Positions 47,471 to 56,520 of a stretch of 64,000 bases of DNA are shown one piece after another. The stretch's first letter is position 1, and each line of letters begins with the position of its first letter. The translations under genes were made by a program, and so were the position numbers. The DNA is taken from positions 62,001-126,000 of the forward strand of contig CBFIGX010000001.1 of the NCBI GenBank assembly GCA_965662265.1, given 5' to 3'. Source of the stretch: CBFIGX01 sp965662265 (GTDB taxonomy: Bacteria; Bacteroidota; Bacteroidia; Flavobacteriales; UBA7430). The notes below the pieces were generated by a model that saw nothing but the letters and a program-made list of their open reading frames with translations, had not been told where the DNA came from and searched no databases.

Positions 47471-48363
47471 TTTTTGGGTTTGCGTTTTCTCAAAAATATT
47501 TTTTGACCGTTATTGAATACTGTACTATTATTTACTCGATTTTTATGTTTCAATTTTGCCAATTGAATGCCATAGTGTTGAGAAATTTCATACAAAGTTT
47601 CTCCGCTTTCGAAAATATGATAATCTATTTTGGCTTTTTTCTTTTTTGGCTCTAAATAAACAATTGAACCTTCAACTAATATTTCATCATTTACTTTATC
47701 ATTATACTCCAGAATTTCCCACATCCACATACTTTGTTCTAATGCTAATTTATCAAATGAATCTCCCTTATCAGAAAGAACATACTTAAGACCATTTTGA
47801 CTCTTATAAATTATCTTTCTATCTCTTCGTTTAGGTTTCTTAACTTTTCTTTTACCTTTTTTTGATGCCTTATCATATTGAGCCAAGTCGTAACGCTCAA
47901 TGAGCTTTATAAGTTTTTCCGCATACTCAGGATGAGTAGCATACCCTGCTTTTTTTAAACCTTTTGCCCAAGATTTGTAATCTGTCATTTTTAAGTCAAA
48001 CAAGAACTCGTATCTCGATCTATTTTTGAGGAATTCTGAATGATCTCTATAAGAATCTGACACTTTTTTATACTTTCTAAAGCATTCATCTTTTTCGTCA
48101 TCATCATGAAATACTTTTCTCCCCGTCCAACCTTTATGACATTTAATTCCGAAATGATTCTTAGATTTTTTTGAAAGCACAGAATTACCGTTTCCTGACT
48201 CGAGTATTCCTTGTGCTAATGTTATACTAGCTGGTATACCATAGGCGTGCATTTCGTCTATAGCAAGCTGATGATATATTCTAATATAGTCTTCTGAAGT
48301 ATTGTTTTGTGCAACAACTGTCATTTGAAAAATGAGGGCAAATAAATAGGATAACCTTCTCAT
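47455..48363 (-). CDS. Exported glucosaminidase with LysM domains
   Basis: Peptidoglycan hydrolase of the GH73 type (endo-beta-N-acetylglucosaminidase). 302 residues: signal peptide (SYLFALIFQMTVVAQ), glucosaminidase domain about residues 25-160 with ITLAQGILESGNGNS, whose glutamate is the usual catalytic acid, and FGIKCHKGWTG, then a lysine-rich linker and two LysM-like wall-binding modules, the last one clear (YHIFESGETLYEISQHYGIQ). Overlaps the PLP-enzyme gene upstream by four bases. Role in wall remodelling or cell separation. Confidence 0.92.
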   Translation of the reverse strand: MRRLSYLFALIFQMTVVAQNNTSEDYIRIYHQLAIDEMHAYGIPASITLAQGILESGNGNSVLSKKSKNHFGIKCHKGWTGRKVFHDDDEKDECFRKYKKVSDSYRDHSEFLKNRSRYEFLFDLKMTDYKSWAKGLKKAGYATHPEYAEKLIKLIERYDLAQYDKASKKGKRKVKKPKRRDRKIIYKSQNGLKYVLSDKGDSFDKLALEQSMWMWEILEYNDKVNDEILVEGSIVYLEPKKKKAKIDYHIFESGETLYEISQHYGIQLAKLKHKNRVNNSTVFNNGQKIFLRKRKPKNYSAE

Positions 48364-49265
48364 AAAATTCTTAAATTTTTTCTGTATAACTTTTGATTCA
48401 TACCCTCTATACCTTGTAAGCCGCCTGTATGAATAGCTAATATTTTTGTACCTCTACGAAAATAGTCTTTTTCTATTAAGTCCCACAAACCATACATCAT
48501 CTTTGCAGTATACACAGGATCTAATCGAAATTTATGCTTTATGTAAAAATTATTCATAAATTTCACTAGAGTTGCATTTACCTTTGCATACCCGCCAAAA
48601 TGATAATCTAAATTTAGTAGCCAGTTATCTTGATGGACATATTTATTTATGTCCTCATATAAAAAACAACCATCTTTAAGTGCAGAAAAACCAATTGCCT
48701 GTTGATGACTAGACAAGCTGTTAATAATTCCAGAAATTGTTCCTCCAGTCCCACAGGCGCAAGCAATAATATCAAAAGATTTATCTACATTTTTAAGTAT
48801 TTCTTCACAACCTTTAACAGCCAATGTATTGGTACCTCCTTCTGGTATAAGGTAATAGTTCTGATAATCCCTCAAATACTTGTTTATTATGTTTGGAAGA
48901 GTTTTATTTCTATAATCCTCTCTAGTCATATAAATCAAAGTCATGCCGCATGATTTAGCAAACATTAGAGTTGGATTCAACTCTTTACACTCCTCACCTC
49001 GAATAATCCCTATCGTATTAAAATCGTAGGCTTTTCCTGCTGCAGCTGTTGCTGCAATATGGTTAGAATATGCTCCTCCAAAAGTAGCTAAATGATGGCT
49101 ACCATCTAACTTTGCTTGTTTGATATTATAATATAGCTTTCTCCATTTATTGCCTGAAATATATTGATGAATAAGATCCTCACGCTTAACAAACAATTGC
49201 ACTTCCTTCATTTCTAAGAAAGAATCTACTATTTGATGTATAGGCGCATTTATCGATCTAATCAT
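48360..49265 (-). CDS. PLP-dependent ACC deaminase / D-cysteine desulfhydrase family enzyme
   Basis: Fold type II PLP enzyme of the 1-aminocyclopropane-1-carboxylate deaminase/D-cysteine desulfhydrase family. 301 residues. Seen: SGNKWRKLYYNIKQ with the PLP lysine, FGGAYSNHIAATAAAGK, and CACGTGGTISGI, the phosphate-binding glycine loop. The residues that separate true ACC deaminases from desulfhydrases cannot be judged safely here, and Bacteroidota members of this branch are mostly uncharacterised. No signal peptide. Confidence 0.82.
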   Translation of the reverse strand: MIRSINAPIHQIVDSFLEMKEVQLFVKREDLIHQYISGNKWRKLYYNIKQAKLDGSHHLATFGGAYSNHIAATAAAGKAYDFNTIGIIRGEECKELNPTLMFAKSCGMTLIYMTREDYRNKTLPNIINKYLRDYQNYYLIPEGGTNTLAVKGCEEILKNVDKSFDIIACACGTGGTISGIINSLSSHQQAIGFSALKDGCFLYEDINKYVHQDNWLLNLDYHFGGYAKVNATLVKFMNNFYIKHKFRLDPVYTAKMMYGLWDLIEKDYFRRGTKILAIHTGGLQGIEGMNQKLYRKNLRIL

Positions 49266-49290
49266 AGGCTAAAGATACGTGGGAATATTG

Positions 49291-49298
49291 TAAATTTG
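49291..49298 (+). promoter_or_regulatory. -7 box abutting the DUF5522 start
   Basis: TAAATTTG followed by CAAT and the ATG at 49303. The stretch TTTGCAATATG is identical to that before the M16 peptidase gene, so a leaderless DUF5522-hutU transcript is predicted. Confidence 0.5.
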
Positions 49299-49302
49299 CA
49301 AT

Positions 49303-49494
49303 ATGAGTTTGGAAGGATTTTCACAGTTTAGAAAATTAGAACCAGAAGATTACTATCATTCTGAGGAAGGGTATATTATTTATACTCAAAAATATCATCT
49401 AAAAAGAGGTTATTGCTGTAAAAATGGCTGCAAACACTGCCCCTACGGATACAGCAAAAATAAATCACTAATCAAAAAGAATAAAGAGTTATGA
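49303..49494 (+). CDS. DUF5522 small cysteine-rich protein
   Basis: 63 residues. The core is GYCCKNGCKHCPYGY, a four-cysteine cluster that suggests a metal or Fe-S site; this is the DUF5522 family, small proteins found mainly in Bacteroidota and of unknown function. Its stop overlaps the hutU start (ATGA), so the two are co-translated. Confidence 0.8.
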   Translation: MSLEGFSQFRKLEPEDYYHSEEGYIIYTQKYHLKRGYCCKNGCKHCPYGYSKNKSLIKKNKEL

Positions 49495-51509
49495 TGACTT
49501 TGGAAGAATTTAAACAAGAATTGATAGAGGGTATACCTCAACAAATTCCTGCTGCTATTGAATACAACATAGATTTGAATCATGCTCCTAAGAGAAAAGA
49601 TATTCTATCTGTTGCTGAAAAGAAATTAGCCCTTAAAAATGCCTTAAGATACTTCCCTAAAGAGCACCATAAATTTCTTGCTGCTGAATTTGCAGAAGAG
49701 CTAGAAGAATACGGTCGCATATATATGTTCCGCTACAAGCCAAAGCATAAAATGTATGCACGTAATATTAATGAATACCCTGGGAAATCTATTCAGGCTA
49801 AAGCTATTATGCTCATGATTCAAAATAATCTTGATCATGCTGTAGCGCAGCACCCTGATGAACTTATTACATACGGAGGGAATGGAGCTGTGTTTCAAAA
49901 TTGGGCTCAATATCGTTTATGCATGAAATATTTGTGCGAAATGACTGATAAACAAACACTTACTATATATTCTGGTCATCCTATGGGCCTCTTCCCTTCC
50001 CATAAAGATGCTCCGAGGGTTGTAGTTACTAATGGCATGGTTATTCCAAATTATTCTAGCCCAGACGATTGGGAAAAGTTTAATGCGCTAGGCGTTAGTC
50101 AATATGGCCAAATGACAGCAGGGTCTTATATGTATATTGGACCACAAGGAATAGTGCACGGTACAACAATTACAATTCTAAACGCAGGAAGAAAAATAAG
50201 TACTGAAGGGGAGTCTCTTGCAGGAAAATTATTTGTAACAGCAGGTCTAGGAGGCATGAGCGGTGCGCAACCAAAAGCTGCAAACATTGCTGGTTGTATT
50301 TCTATCACAGCTGAAGTAAACCCAAAAGCTATTGCAACAAGACATTCACAAGGATGGGTAGATGAAGTGATAGATGATGTTAATGAACTTTGCGAACGTG
50401 TAAGGCGCGCAAAGAAAAATAAAGAAATAGTTTCTATTGCTTATCAAGGAAATATTGTAGAAGTATGGGAAAAGCTAGATCAAGAAAATATATATGTTGA
50501 TTTAGGTTCAGATCAGAGTTCACTTCATAATCCTTGGGCTGGAGGTTATTATCCGATAGATGTCGACTTTGAAGCTGCCAACATAATGATGTCTGAGCAA
50601 CCCGACTTGTTCAAAGAAAAGATACAAGACACCTTAAGAAGGCACGCTGCTGCAATCAACAATCATACTTCTAAAGGAACATACTTCTTCGACTATGGTA
50701 ATGCCTTCTTACTTGAAGCTTCCAGAGCAGGTGCTGATGTAATGGCCGAAAATAATATTGATTTCAAATATCCGTCCTATATTCAAGACATAGTGGGCCC
50801 AATGTGCTTTGACTATGGTTTTGGCCCTTTTCGGTGGGTATGTACTAGCGGAAAACCAGAAGATTTAGCTAAAACAGACGAAATAGCTTGTAAAGTACTT
50901 GAAGAAATCATGGATAGTTCGCCAAGTGAAATTAAGCAACAAATGGCTGATAATATACAATGGATTAAAGGGGCTCAAGAAAATAAATTAGTCGTAGGCT
51001 CCCAAGCACGAATTTTATACGCAGATACGGAAGGTAGAGTGAAAATTGCTGAAGCATTTAATAAAGCTATTGCAAAAGGCATAGTGGGTCCTATAATATT
51101 GGGTAGAGATCATCACGATGTGTCTGGGACAGATTCTCCATACAGAGAGACCTCTAATATATATGATGGTTCTAAATATACAGCAGATATGGCTATTCAG
51201 AATGTAATTGGCGATAGCTTTAGAGGTGCAACATGGGTATCCATACACAACGGCGGAGGTGTTGGCTGGGGTGAAGTTATTAATGGTGGCTTCGGGATGC
51301 TTATTGACGGAAGTGATGATGCCGATAGAAGGCTAAAGTCTATGCTATTTTGGGATGTTAATAATGGTATCTCCAGGAGAAGTTGGGCAAGAAATGATGA
51401 AGCGATTTTTGCGATAAAAAGAGCAATGAAGTCTGAACCACTTCTAAAAGTAACGCTACCAAATATTGCTGAAAACAGTTTATTAGATAAAATATACAAG
51501 GATAATTAG
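49491..51509 (+). CDS. hutU: Urocanate hydratase
   Basis: Second step of histidine degradation: urocanate to 4-imidazolone-5-propionate, with NAD as electrophile. 672 residues, the longer form seen in Bacteroidota and other groups. Seen: TYGGNGAVFQNWAQYR, LFVTAGLGGMSGAQPKAA (NAD-binding), DLGSDQSSLHNPW, and GGGVGWGEVINGGFG near the C-terminus. No other hut gene is in the window; they must lie elsewhere. Preceded by DUF5522 with a four-base overlap. Confidence 0.95.
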   Translation: MMTLEEFKQELIEGIPQQIPAAIEYNIDLNHAPKRKDILSVAEKKLALKNALRYFPKEHHKFLAAEFAEELEEYGRIYMFRYKPKHKMYARNINEYPGKSIQAKAIMLMIQNNLDHAVAQHPDELITYGGNGAVFQNWAQYRLCMKYLCEMTDKQTLTIYSGHPMGLFPSHKDAPRVVVTNGMVIPNYSSPDDWEKFNALGVSQYGQMTAGSYMYIGPQGIVHGTTITILNAGRKISTEGESLAGKLFVTAGLGGMSGAQPKAANIAGCISITAEVNPKAIATRHSQGWVDEVIDDVNELCERVRRAKKNKEIVSIAYQGNIVEVWEKLDQENIYVDLGSDQSSLHNPWAGGYYPIDVDFEAANIMMSEQPDLFKEKIQDTLRRHAAAINNHTSKGTYFFDYGNAFLLEASRAGADVMAENNIDFKYPSYIQDIVGPMCFDYGFGPFRWVCTSGKPEDLAKTDEIACKVLEEIMDSSPSEIKQQMADNIQWIKGAQENKLVVGSQARILYADTEGRVKIAEAFNKAIAKGIVGPIILGRDHHDVSGTDSPYRETSNIYDGSKYTADMAIQNVIGDSFRGATWVSIHNGGGVGWGEVINGGFGMLIDGSDDADRRLKSMLFWDVNNGISRRSWARNDEAIFAIKRAMKSEPLLKVTLPNIAENSLLDKIYKDN

Positions 51510-51574
51510 CATAAGCTGAATTTTTAATTGTTATTGGAAATTTTAACCTAGTTATATCGTACATAATACCATTA

Positions 51575-51820
51575 ATGACAAAAAGAACTATGAGTAATGA
51601 TCTAAAAATAATTTATTCCGGCACCTTTGTGAATGCTCAATACATAGGCCATATTTTAGAAAATAACGGGATAGACCATAAGATAGTAGATGATTTTCAA
51701 TCCAGTATGATGGCCGGATGGTCTGCACCTGGATCTGAAAACTCTGTACGTGTAATGGTCAATGAAAATGATATTGAAACTGCTATAGAAGCCATTAAAC
51801 GATCAAAAGAAACATCATAG
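51575..51820 (+). CDS. DUF2007 small protein
   Basis: 81 residues (76 if the second ATG at 51590 is used, which fits homologues beginning just before LKIIYSGTFVNAQ). The DUF2007 fold is a small alpha/beta signal-transduction-like domain; members often bear EDFFN- or metal-related roles but none is firmly assigned. Seen: SGTFVNAQYIGHILENNGID and VRVMVNENDIETAIEAI. Stands between hutU and the convergent alaS. Confidence 0.75.
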   Translation: MTKRTMSNDLKIIYSGTFVNAQYIGHILENNGIDHKIVDDFQSSMMAGWSAPGSENSVRVMVNENDIETAIEAIKRSKETS

Positions 51821-51916
51821 AATATAGGTTAGCACAACAGTATTAAACTTGCATAAACTCAATCATAGATAACTTAATAAAAGCTTTCGAAAGTCAAATC
51901 TTTAAAATTCTGGTCC

Positions 51917-54517
51917 TTAAAGTGATGATTTTATAATCTCGAACGCAGACTGAAGTCCCTGTGGATTTTTTCCACCAGCAGTTGCAAAAAATGCTTGACC
52001 GCCTCCACCACCTTCAATTTCATTTGCAATTAACTTTATCATTTGGCTAGCGTTTAACCCTTTAACTTTAACCAGATCCTCAGAAATTACAATACTAACA
52101 TTGGCCTTACCATTATTTTCTGCACCAAGAACCATCACCAAATTAGACACTTCTTTTTTACACTCGAACGAAAGATCTTTCATAGCGCTTGAATCTAAAT
52201 CTACAATAGCAGTAATCAAATTTATGTCTTTCTTTTTTTGAATAGAGTTTAATAATTCTGATTTTAAAGCCTTAGCCTTTTGAGCAACCAAAACGCTAAC
52301 TTTCTTTTCAAGCTCTGCTTTTTCATTTAATATGTTTTCGACGCCTTTAACTGGGTCTTTTGTATTCTTTAACAACATTTTTACAGCAGTAAGGCTGGCT
52401 TCTTGGCTTTTATAATAATCGAAAACTGCTTGGGAGCTTATTGCCTCAATACGTCGAATTCCAGCAGCAACACCTGACTCTGATTTAATTTTAAAAACTG
52501 CTAATTGACCGGTGGAGCTTACGTGGCAGCCACCACATAATTCTACAGAAGATCCAAATTTTATAACTCTTACTGTGTCGCCGTACTTTTCACCAAAAAG
52601 TGCCATCGCACCCATTTTTTTTGCCTCGTGAATATCTATTGTCCTATATTCTGTGAGTGGAATATTTTCTCGTATTTTGTTATTTACCTGATCTTCGACT
52701 GCTTTAATTTCTTCACCATTCATCTTTGAGAAATGTGAAAAATCAAATCGTAGATATTTTTCATTAACTAATGAACCTTTTTGTTCTACATGTGTTCCAA
52801 GTACATCTCTTAATGCCTGATGAAGTAGGTGAGTAGCCGAATGATTCTTTACTATTAATTGACGTTTATCTTTATTTACTACCGCTTTAAATAAAACAGT
52901 AGGGTCTTTTGGCAACTCCGTTGTAAAGTGAATAATTTGGTTGTTTTCTCTTTTTGTATTAAAAATAGAAACTTTAACATCTCCGTTACTTATGTAGCCT
53001 GTATCTCCCACTTGGCCGCCACCTTCTGCATAAAAAGGAGTTTTATCAAATATCAACTGATAAAATAATTTTCCTTTTTGCTTTACTTTTCTGTACTGAC
53101 AAATTTTAACTTCTGCTTGTAAATTATCGTAACCAACAAATTCTGTGTCAGTTTGTATTAGAGTTACCCAGTCTTCAGTTTGTAAGGCAGATGCGGCTCG
53201 CGCTCGCTCTTTCTGCTGCATCATTTCAGATTCAAAACCGGTCATATCCACTGATTTTTTATTTTCAGATAATATTAGTGCGGTTAAATCAATAGGAAAG
53301 CCGAAAGTATCGTAAAGCTCAAAAGCTATTGATCCATCAATAATATCAGTTTTTGAATTTCTAATAATATCATCTATGCGTTTGAGTCCTTTTTCGAGAG
53401 TTCTCATAAAAGAGTTCTCTTCTTCTTGTATTACCTTTTGAACAAGTATCTTTTGACTTATTAGCTCTGGGAAGAACATTCCCATTTGATCTGCTAACAC
53501 ATCTACTAGTTTGTATACACAAGCCTCTTTAATATTAAGAAAAGTAAACCCATAACGTACAGCACGCCTGAGAATTCTCCTAATTACGTATCCTGCGCCA
53601 TTATTTGATGGTAATTGCCCATCTGCAACTGCAAAAGCAATTGCCCTCACGTGGTCGGAAATTACTCTTAAAGCGATATCAACGTTTTGATCTTCACCAT
53701 ATTTAAAACCCGTAATATCACATAGTTTATCAATTAGTGGCTTAAATATATCGGTATCATAATTGGACTGTTTACTCTGTAAAGCCATGGCCAGACGTTC
53801 AAAGCCCATTCCGGTATCAACATGTGTGTTTGGTAGATTTTCTAGTTCGCCGTTTGACTTTCTGTTAAACTGCATAAAAACTAAGTTCCATACTTCTACC
53901 ACTTGTGGGTGATCAAAGTTTACAAGTGTTTTGGCATCTACTTTTGCTCTTTCTATATCGGATCTAAGATCTATATGAATCTCAGAACATGGGCCGCAAG
54001 GACCGACATCTCCCATCTCCCAAAAATTATCTTTTTTATTTCCATTAAGAATTCTGTCTTCAGACAGGTGTACTTTCCAGCAGTCAAATGCGTCTTGATC
54101 TTTTTGAAGACCATCATCAGTTGAGCCCTCAAATACAGTCACATACAATCTATCTTTATCTATTTTATATACGTCAGTGAGTAGTTCCCAAGCCCAATCT
54201 ATAGCCTCTTTTTTAAAATAATCACCAAATGACCAGTTCCCTAACATCTCAAACATGGTATGGTGATATGTATCGTGACCTACTTCATCCAAATCATTAT
54301 GTTTACCAGAAACTCTTAAACACTTTTGACTATTAGCAACTCTTGGCTCTTTAACTTCACTAATTCCAAGAAATAAATCTTTGAACTGATTCATCCCTGC
54401 ATTAGTAAACATTAATGTTGGGTCATTTTTTATAACTATAGGTGCTGATCTGACATAAGTATGACCTTTTTCTTTAAAGAAATCTAAAAATTTCTGACGT
54501 ATTTCTTGCGACTTCAT
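51917..54517 (-). CDS. alaS: Alanyl-tRNA synthetase
   Basis: Charges tRNA-Ala. 866 residues with the full bacterial domain order. Seen: class II catalytic core (about 1-440) with TYHHTMFEMLGNWSFGDYF and GYVIRRILRRAVRYG, editing domain (about 550-710) with the zinc motif HSATHLLHQAL and CGGCHVSSTGQ, and a C-terminal domain with EGGGGGQAFFATAGG. Monocistronic on the minus strand, divergent from the M23 peptidase gene. Confidence 0.97.
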   Translation of the reverse strand: MKSQEIRQKFLDFFKEKGHTYVRSAPIVIKNDPTLMFTNAGMNQFKDLFLGISEVKEPRVANSQKCLRVSGKHNDLDEVGHDTYHHTMFEMLGNWSFGDYFKKEAIDWAWELLTDVYKIDKDRLYVTVFEGSTDDGLQKDQDAFDCWKVHLSEDRILNGNKKDNFWEMGDVGPCGPCSEIHIDLRSDIERAKVDAKTLVNFDHPQVVEVWNLVFMQFNRKSNGELENLPNTHVDTGMGFERLAMALQSKQSNYDTDIFKPLIDKLCDITGFKYGEDQNVDIALRVISDHVRAIAFAVADGQLPSNNGAGYVIRRILRRAVRYGFTFLNIKEACVYKLVDVLADQMGMFFPELISQKILVQKVIQEEENSFMRTLEKGLKRIDDIIRNSKTDIIDGSIAFELYDTFGFPIDLTALILSENKKSVDMTGFESEMMQQKERARAASALQTEDWVTLIQTDTEFVGYDNLQAEVKICQYRKVKQKGKLFYQLIFDKTPFYAEGGGQVGDTGYISNGDVKVSIFNTKRENNQIIHFTTELPKDPTVLFKAVVNKDKRQLIVKNHSATHLLHQALRDVLGTHVEQKGSLVNEKYLRFDFSHFSKMNGEEIKAVEDQVNNKIRENIPLTEYRTIDIHEAKKMGAMALFGEKYGDTVRVIKFGSSVELCGGCHVSSTGQLAVFKIKSESGVAAGIRRIEAISSQAVFDYYKSQEASLTAVKMLLKNTKDPVKGVENILNEKAELEKKVSVLVAQKAKALKSELLNSIQKKKDINLITAIVDLDSSAMKDLSFECKKEVSNLVMVLGAENNGKANVSIVISEDLVKVKGLNASQMIKLIANEIEGGGGGQAFFATAGGKNPQGLQSAFEIIKSSL

Positions 54518-54582
54518 AATTAGTGCTTAGTATGTGTTTTTATGTGTTTTAATTTACAAAATAAGCATCAAGCTATTTTTTT

Positions 54583-54590
54583 TAACTTTG
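54583..54590 (+). promoter_or_regulatory. Candidate -7 box for the M23 peptidase-MerR unit
   Basis: TAACTTTG matches TAnnTTTG and ends 53 bases before the ATG at 54644, leaving a leader of about 50 bases. No standard -33 TTG. Confidence 0.4.
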
Positions 54591-54643
54591 CTGTCAATAC
54601 TTACTAAATCAAATCGCACAAATTTAGCCAAAATTTATAGCTT

Positions 54644-55615
54644 ATGACTAAGGTCAAGTATTATTACGATACGAAATCATTATCCTATAAAAAAATAGAG
54701 CGTTCTAAGAGTCAAATGTTTATTAGAGCTTTATTTTTTATCACTAGTTCTACATTAACTGCAATAGGTTTTGTCATCTTATTTTTTACCTTATTCGATT
54801 CTCCAAAAGAAAAAGAATTAAAAAGAGAAATTTCTAATCTATTAGTACAATATGAGCTTCTAGAGGAACAGGTTATTGAGTCATTTTATATTATTGATGA
54901 ACTCCAAGAACGAGATGATAATATTTACAGGGTTATATTTGAAGCAGAACCTATTGATGCAAGTATTAGAAAATCTGGATTTGGTGGTGTAAACAGATAT
55001 AAGAAATATGAAGGTTTCGAGCATTCTGAGATAATTATTGATTTAAAGAAGAATATTGACAAGCTTTCTAAAGCCATATACGTTCAAAGTAAATCTTTTG
55101 ATGATGTAATTGACATGGTACATAACAAAGAAGATATGTTAGCGCATATTCCTGCAATACAACCTGTGGCAAACAAAAATCTAAAAAGAATGGCTTCTGG
55201 TTACGGAAGAAGAATTCACCCTATTTATAAAACTAAAAAAATGCACTGGGGAATGGATTTTTCAGCTCCTACAGGAACAGAAGTTTACGNNNNNNNNNNN
55301 NNNNNNNNNNNNNNNNNNNNNNNNNNNNNNNNNNNNNNNNNNNNNNNNNNNNNNNNNNNNNNNNNNNNNNNNNNNNNNNNNNNNNNNNNNNNNNNNNNNN
55401 NNNNNNNNNNNNNNNNNNNNNNNNNNNNNNNNNNNNNNNNNNNNNNNNNNNNNNNNNNNNNNNNNNNNNNNNNNNNNNNNNNNNNNNNNNNNNNNNNNNN
55501 NNNNNNNNNNNNNNNNNNNNNNNNNNNNNNNNNNNNNNNNNNNNNNNNNNNNNNNNCAGAAGAATACGATATTATGCTAGAACTTTCATCAAAAGAAAAT
55601 CAATCTTTCGATTAA
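54644..55615 (+). CDS. M23 family zinc metallopeptidase (contains a run of N)
   Basis: Membrane-anchored LytM-type peptidoglycan endopeptidase. 323 codons, of which about 89 are unknown. Seen: an N-terminal TM (about residues 27-50), a coiled-coil stalk (KELKREISNLLVQYELLEEQ), and the start of the peptidase domain SGYGRRIHPIYKTKKMHWGMDFSAP, with the first zinc ligands H and D; the HxH ligand pair falls in the N run. After the gap EEYDIMLELSSKENQ is the usual family tail. The gap keeps the frame and has the right size for the missing domain, so the gene is probably intact. Two bases before the MerR gene. Confidence 0.88.
   Translation: MTKVKYYYDTKSLSYKKIERSKSQMFIRALFFITSSTLTAIGFVILFFTLFDSPKEKELKREISNLLVQYELLEEQVIESFYIIDELQERDDNIYRVIFEAEPIDASIRKSGFGGVNRYKKYEGFEHSEIIIDLKKNIDKLSKAIYVQSKSFDDVIDMVHNKEDMLAHIPAIQPVANKNLKRMASGYGRRIHPIYKTKKMHWGMDFSAPTGTEVYXXXXXXXXXXXXXXXXXXXXXXXXXXXXXXXXXXXXXXXXXXXXXXXXXXXXXXXXXXXXXXXXXXXXXXXXXXXXXXXXXXXXXXXXXXEEYDIMLELSSKENQSFD
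55290..55556. other. Assembly gap or masked run (267 N)
   Basis: 267 consecutive unknown bases inside the M23 peptidase gene. The length is exactly 89 codons. Confidence 0.99.
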
Positions 55616-55617
55616 AG

Positions 55618-55941
55618 ATGAGTACTGTAAAAAAAATATACTACTCTATTGGTGAAGTTGCTAAAATGTTTGATGTAAACAGCTCTTTAATTAGATTTTG
55701 GGAAAAGGAATTTAGCATTATAAAACCAAAAAAAAATAAAAAGGGAAATCGCTATTTTACTGATAAAGACATCAAGAATTTCAAAATCATCTTCCACCTC
55801 GTAAAAGAACGAGGTTACACCCTTGATGGAGCAAAAAAGAAGCTTCGAGAAAATAAAGAAGATACAATTCACAACATCGAAATAATAAATCAGTTAAAAG
55901 ACATCAGAGAACAGCTAGTATCTCTTCGAGAAATTCTTTAA
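55618..55941 (+). CDS. MerR family transcriptional regulator
   Basis: 107 residues: N-terminal winged-helix DNA-binding domain (YYSIGEVAKMFDVNSSLIRFWE, then wing NKKGNRYFTDKDI) and a short C-terminal helical part (INQLKDIREQLVSLREIL) for dimerisation. No cysteine-based metal-binding tail, so it is not a classical MerR metal sensor. The alaS/M23/MerR neighbourhood recurs in Flavobacteriia. Its stop shares four bases with the convergent NusG-like gene. Confidence 0.9.
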   Translation: MSTVKKIYYSIGEVAKMFDVNSSLIRFWEKEFSIIKPKKNKKGNRYFTDKDIKNFKIIFHLVKERGYTLDGAKKKLRENKEDTIHNIEIINQLKDIREQLVSLREIL

Positions 55942-56441
55942 TCAGAAACTTGATAAATAGGTAATTTGGCAGTAAGGTTCATGCCCAAATTTTCGATGGT
56001 CAGAGTTATATGTTGTCTATCTGTATTTTCGATAACCACACCCATTTTCCCTTTTAAACTTCCTCTCCTTACTTTGACCCTTGCACCGGTATCATAAGTA
56101 TTGAAATTAATATTCTTGTACTCCCCTAAAAACTTTTTTATGGTGTTTATTTCTTCTTGACGCACTTGAGCTGGTGCCCCCAACCAATTTAAAAATCTGA
56201 CAACACCTTCTACATTTAAAATGCTTAGTTTTTTTTCATTTGTGATGGGAGACTTTACAAAAATATAAGATTTAAAAATAGGTTCTTCCACCCACTTCTT
56301 TCTATCCGACCATTGTTTAAGTGTTTTTTGCAAAGGGCAATAACAATCTATACCCAAATCAAGAAGTTTTTTTAAAACCTTCTTTTCATTTCTTGATTTG
56401 GTATAAACCACGTGCCATATATCAATATTTGAACTAAACAT
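55938..56441 (-). CDS. UpxY/RfaH-like transcription antiterminator (NusG paralogue)
   Basis: Specialised NusG-family factor; in Bacteroidota UpxY proteins prevent premature termination within surface-polysaccharide operons. 167 residues: NGN domain (about 1-105; opens IWHVVYTKSRNEKKVLKKL and has IFKSYIFVK) and a KOW domain (GARVKVRRGSLKGKMGVV). The genomic nusG is normally next to rplK, so this is a paralogue. It is not at the head of a polysaccharide operon: it points away from galE and ends against merR. Confidence 0.87.
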   Translation of the reverse strand: MFSSNIDIWHVVYTKSRNEKKVLKKLLDLGIDCYCPLQKTLKQWSDRKKWVEEPIFKSYIFVKSPITNEKKLSILNVEGVVRFLNWLGAPAQVRQEEINTIKKFLGEYKNINFNTYDTGARVKVRRGSLKGKMGVVIENTDRQHITLTIENLGMNLTAKLPIYQVSD

Positions 56442-56484
56442 TATTTAAATGTTGTCTGATTTAGATACAGCCCAAAAATAACAC

Positions 56485-56492
56485 TATTTTTG
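56485..56492 (+). promoter_or_regulatory. -7 box for galE
   Basis: TATTTTTG matches TAnnTTTG and ends 28 bases before the TTG start at 56521, supporting transcription from here and the TTG start. Confidence 0.45.
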
Positions 56493-56520
56493 ACAGCTAA
56501 TATTTCTAATAACAAATATT

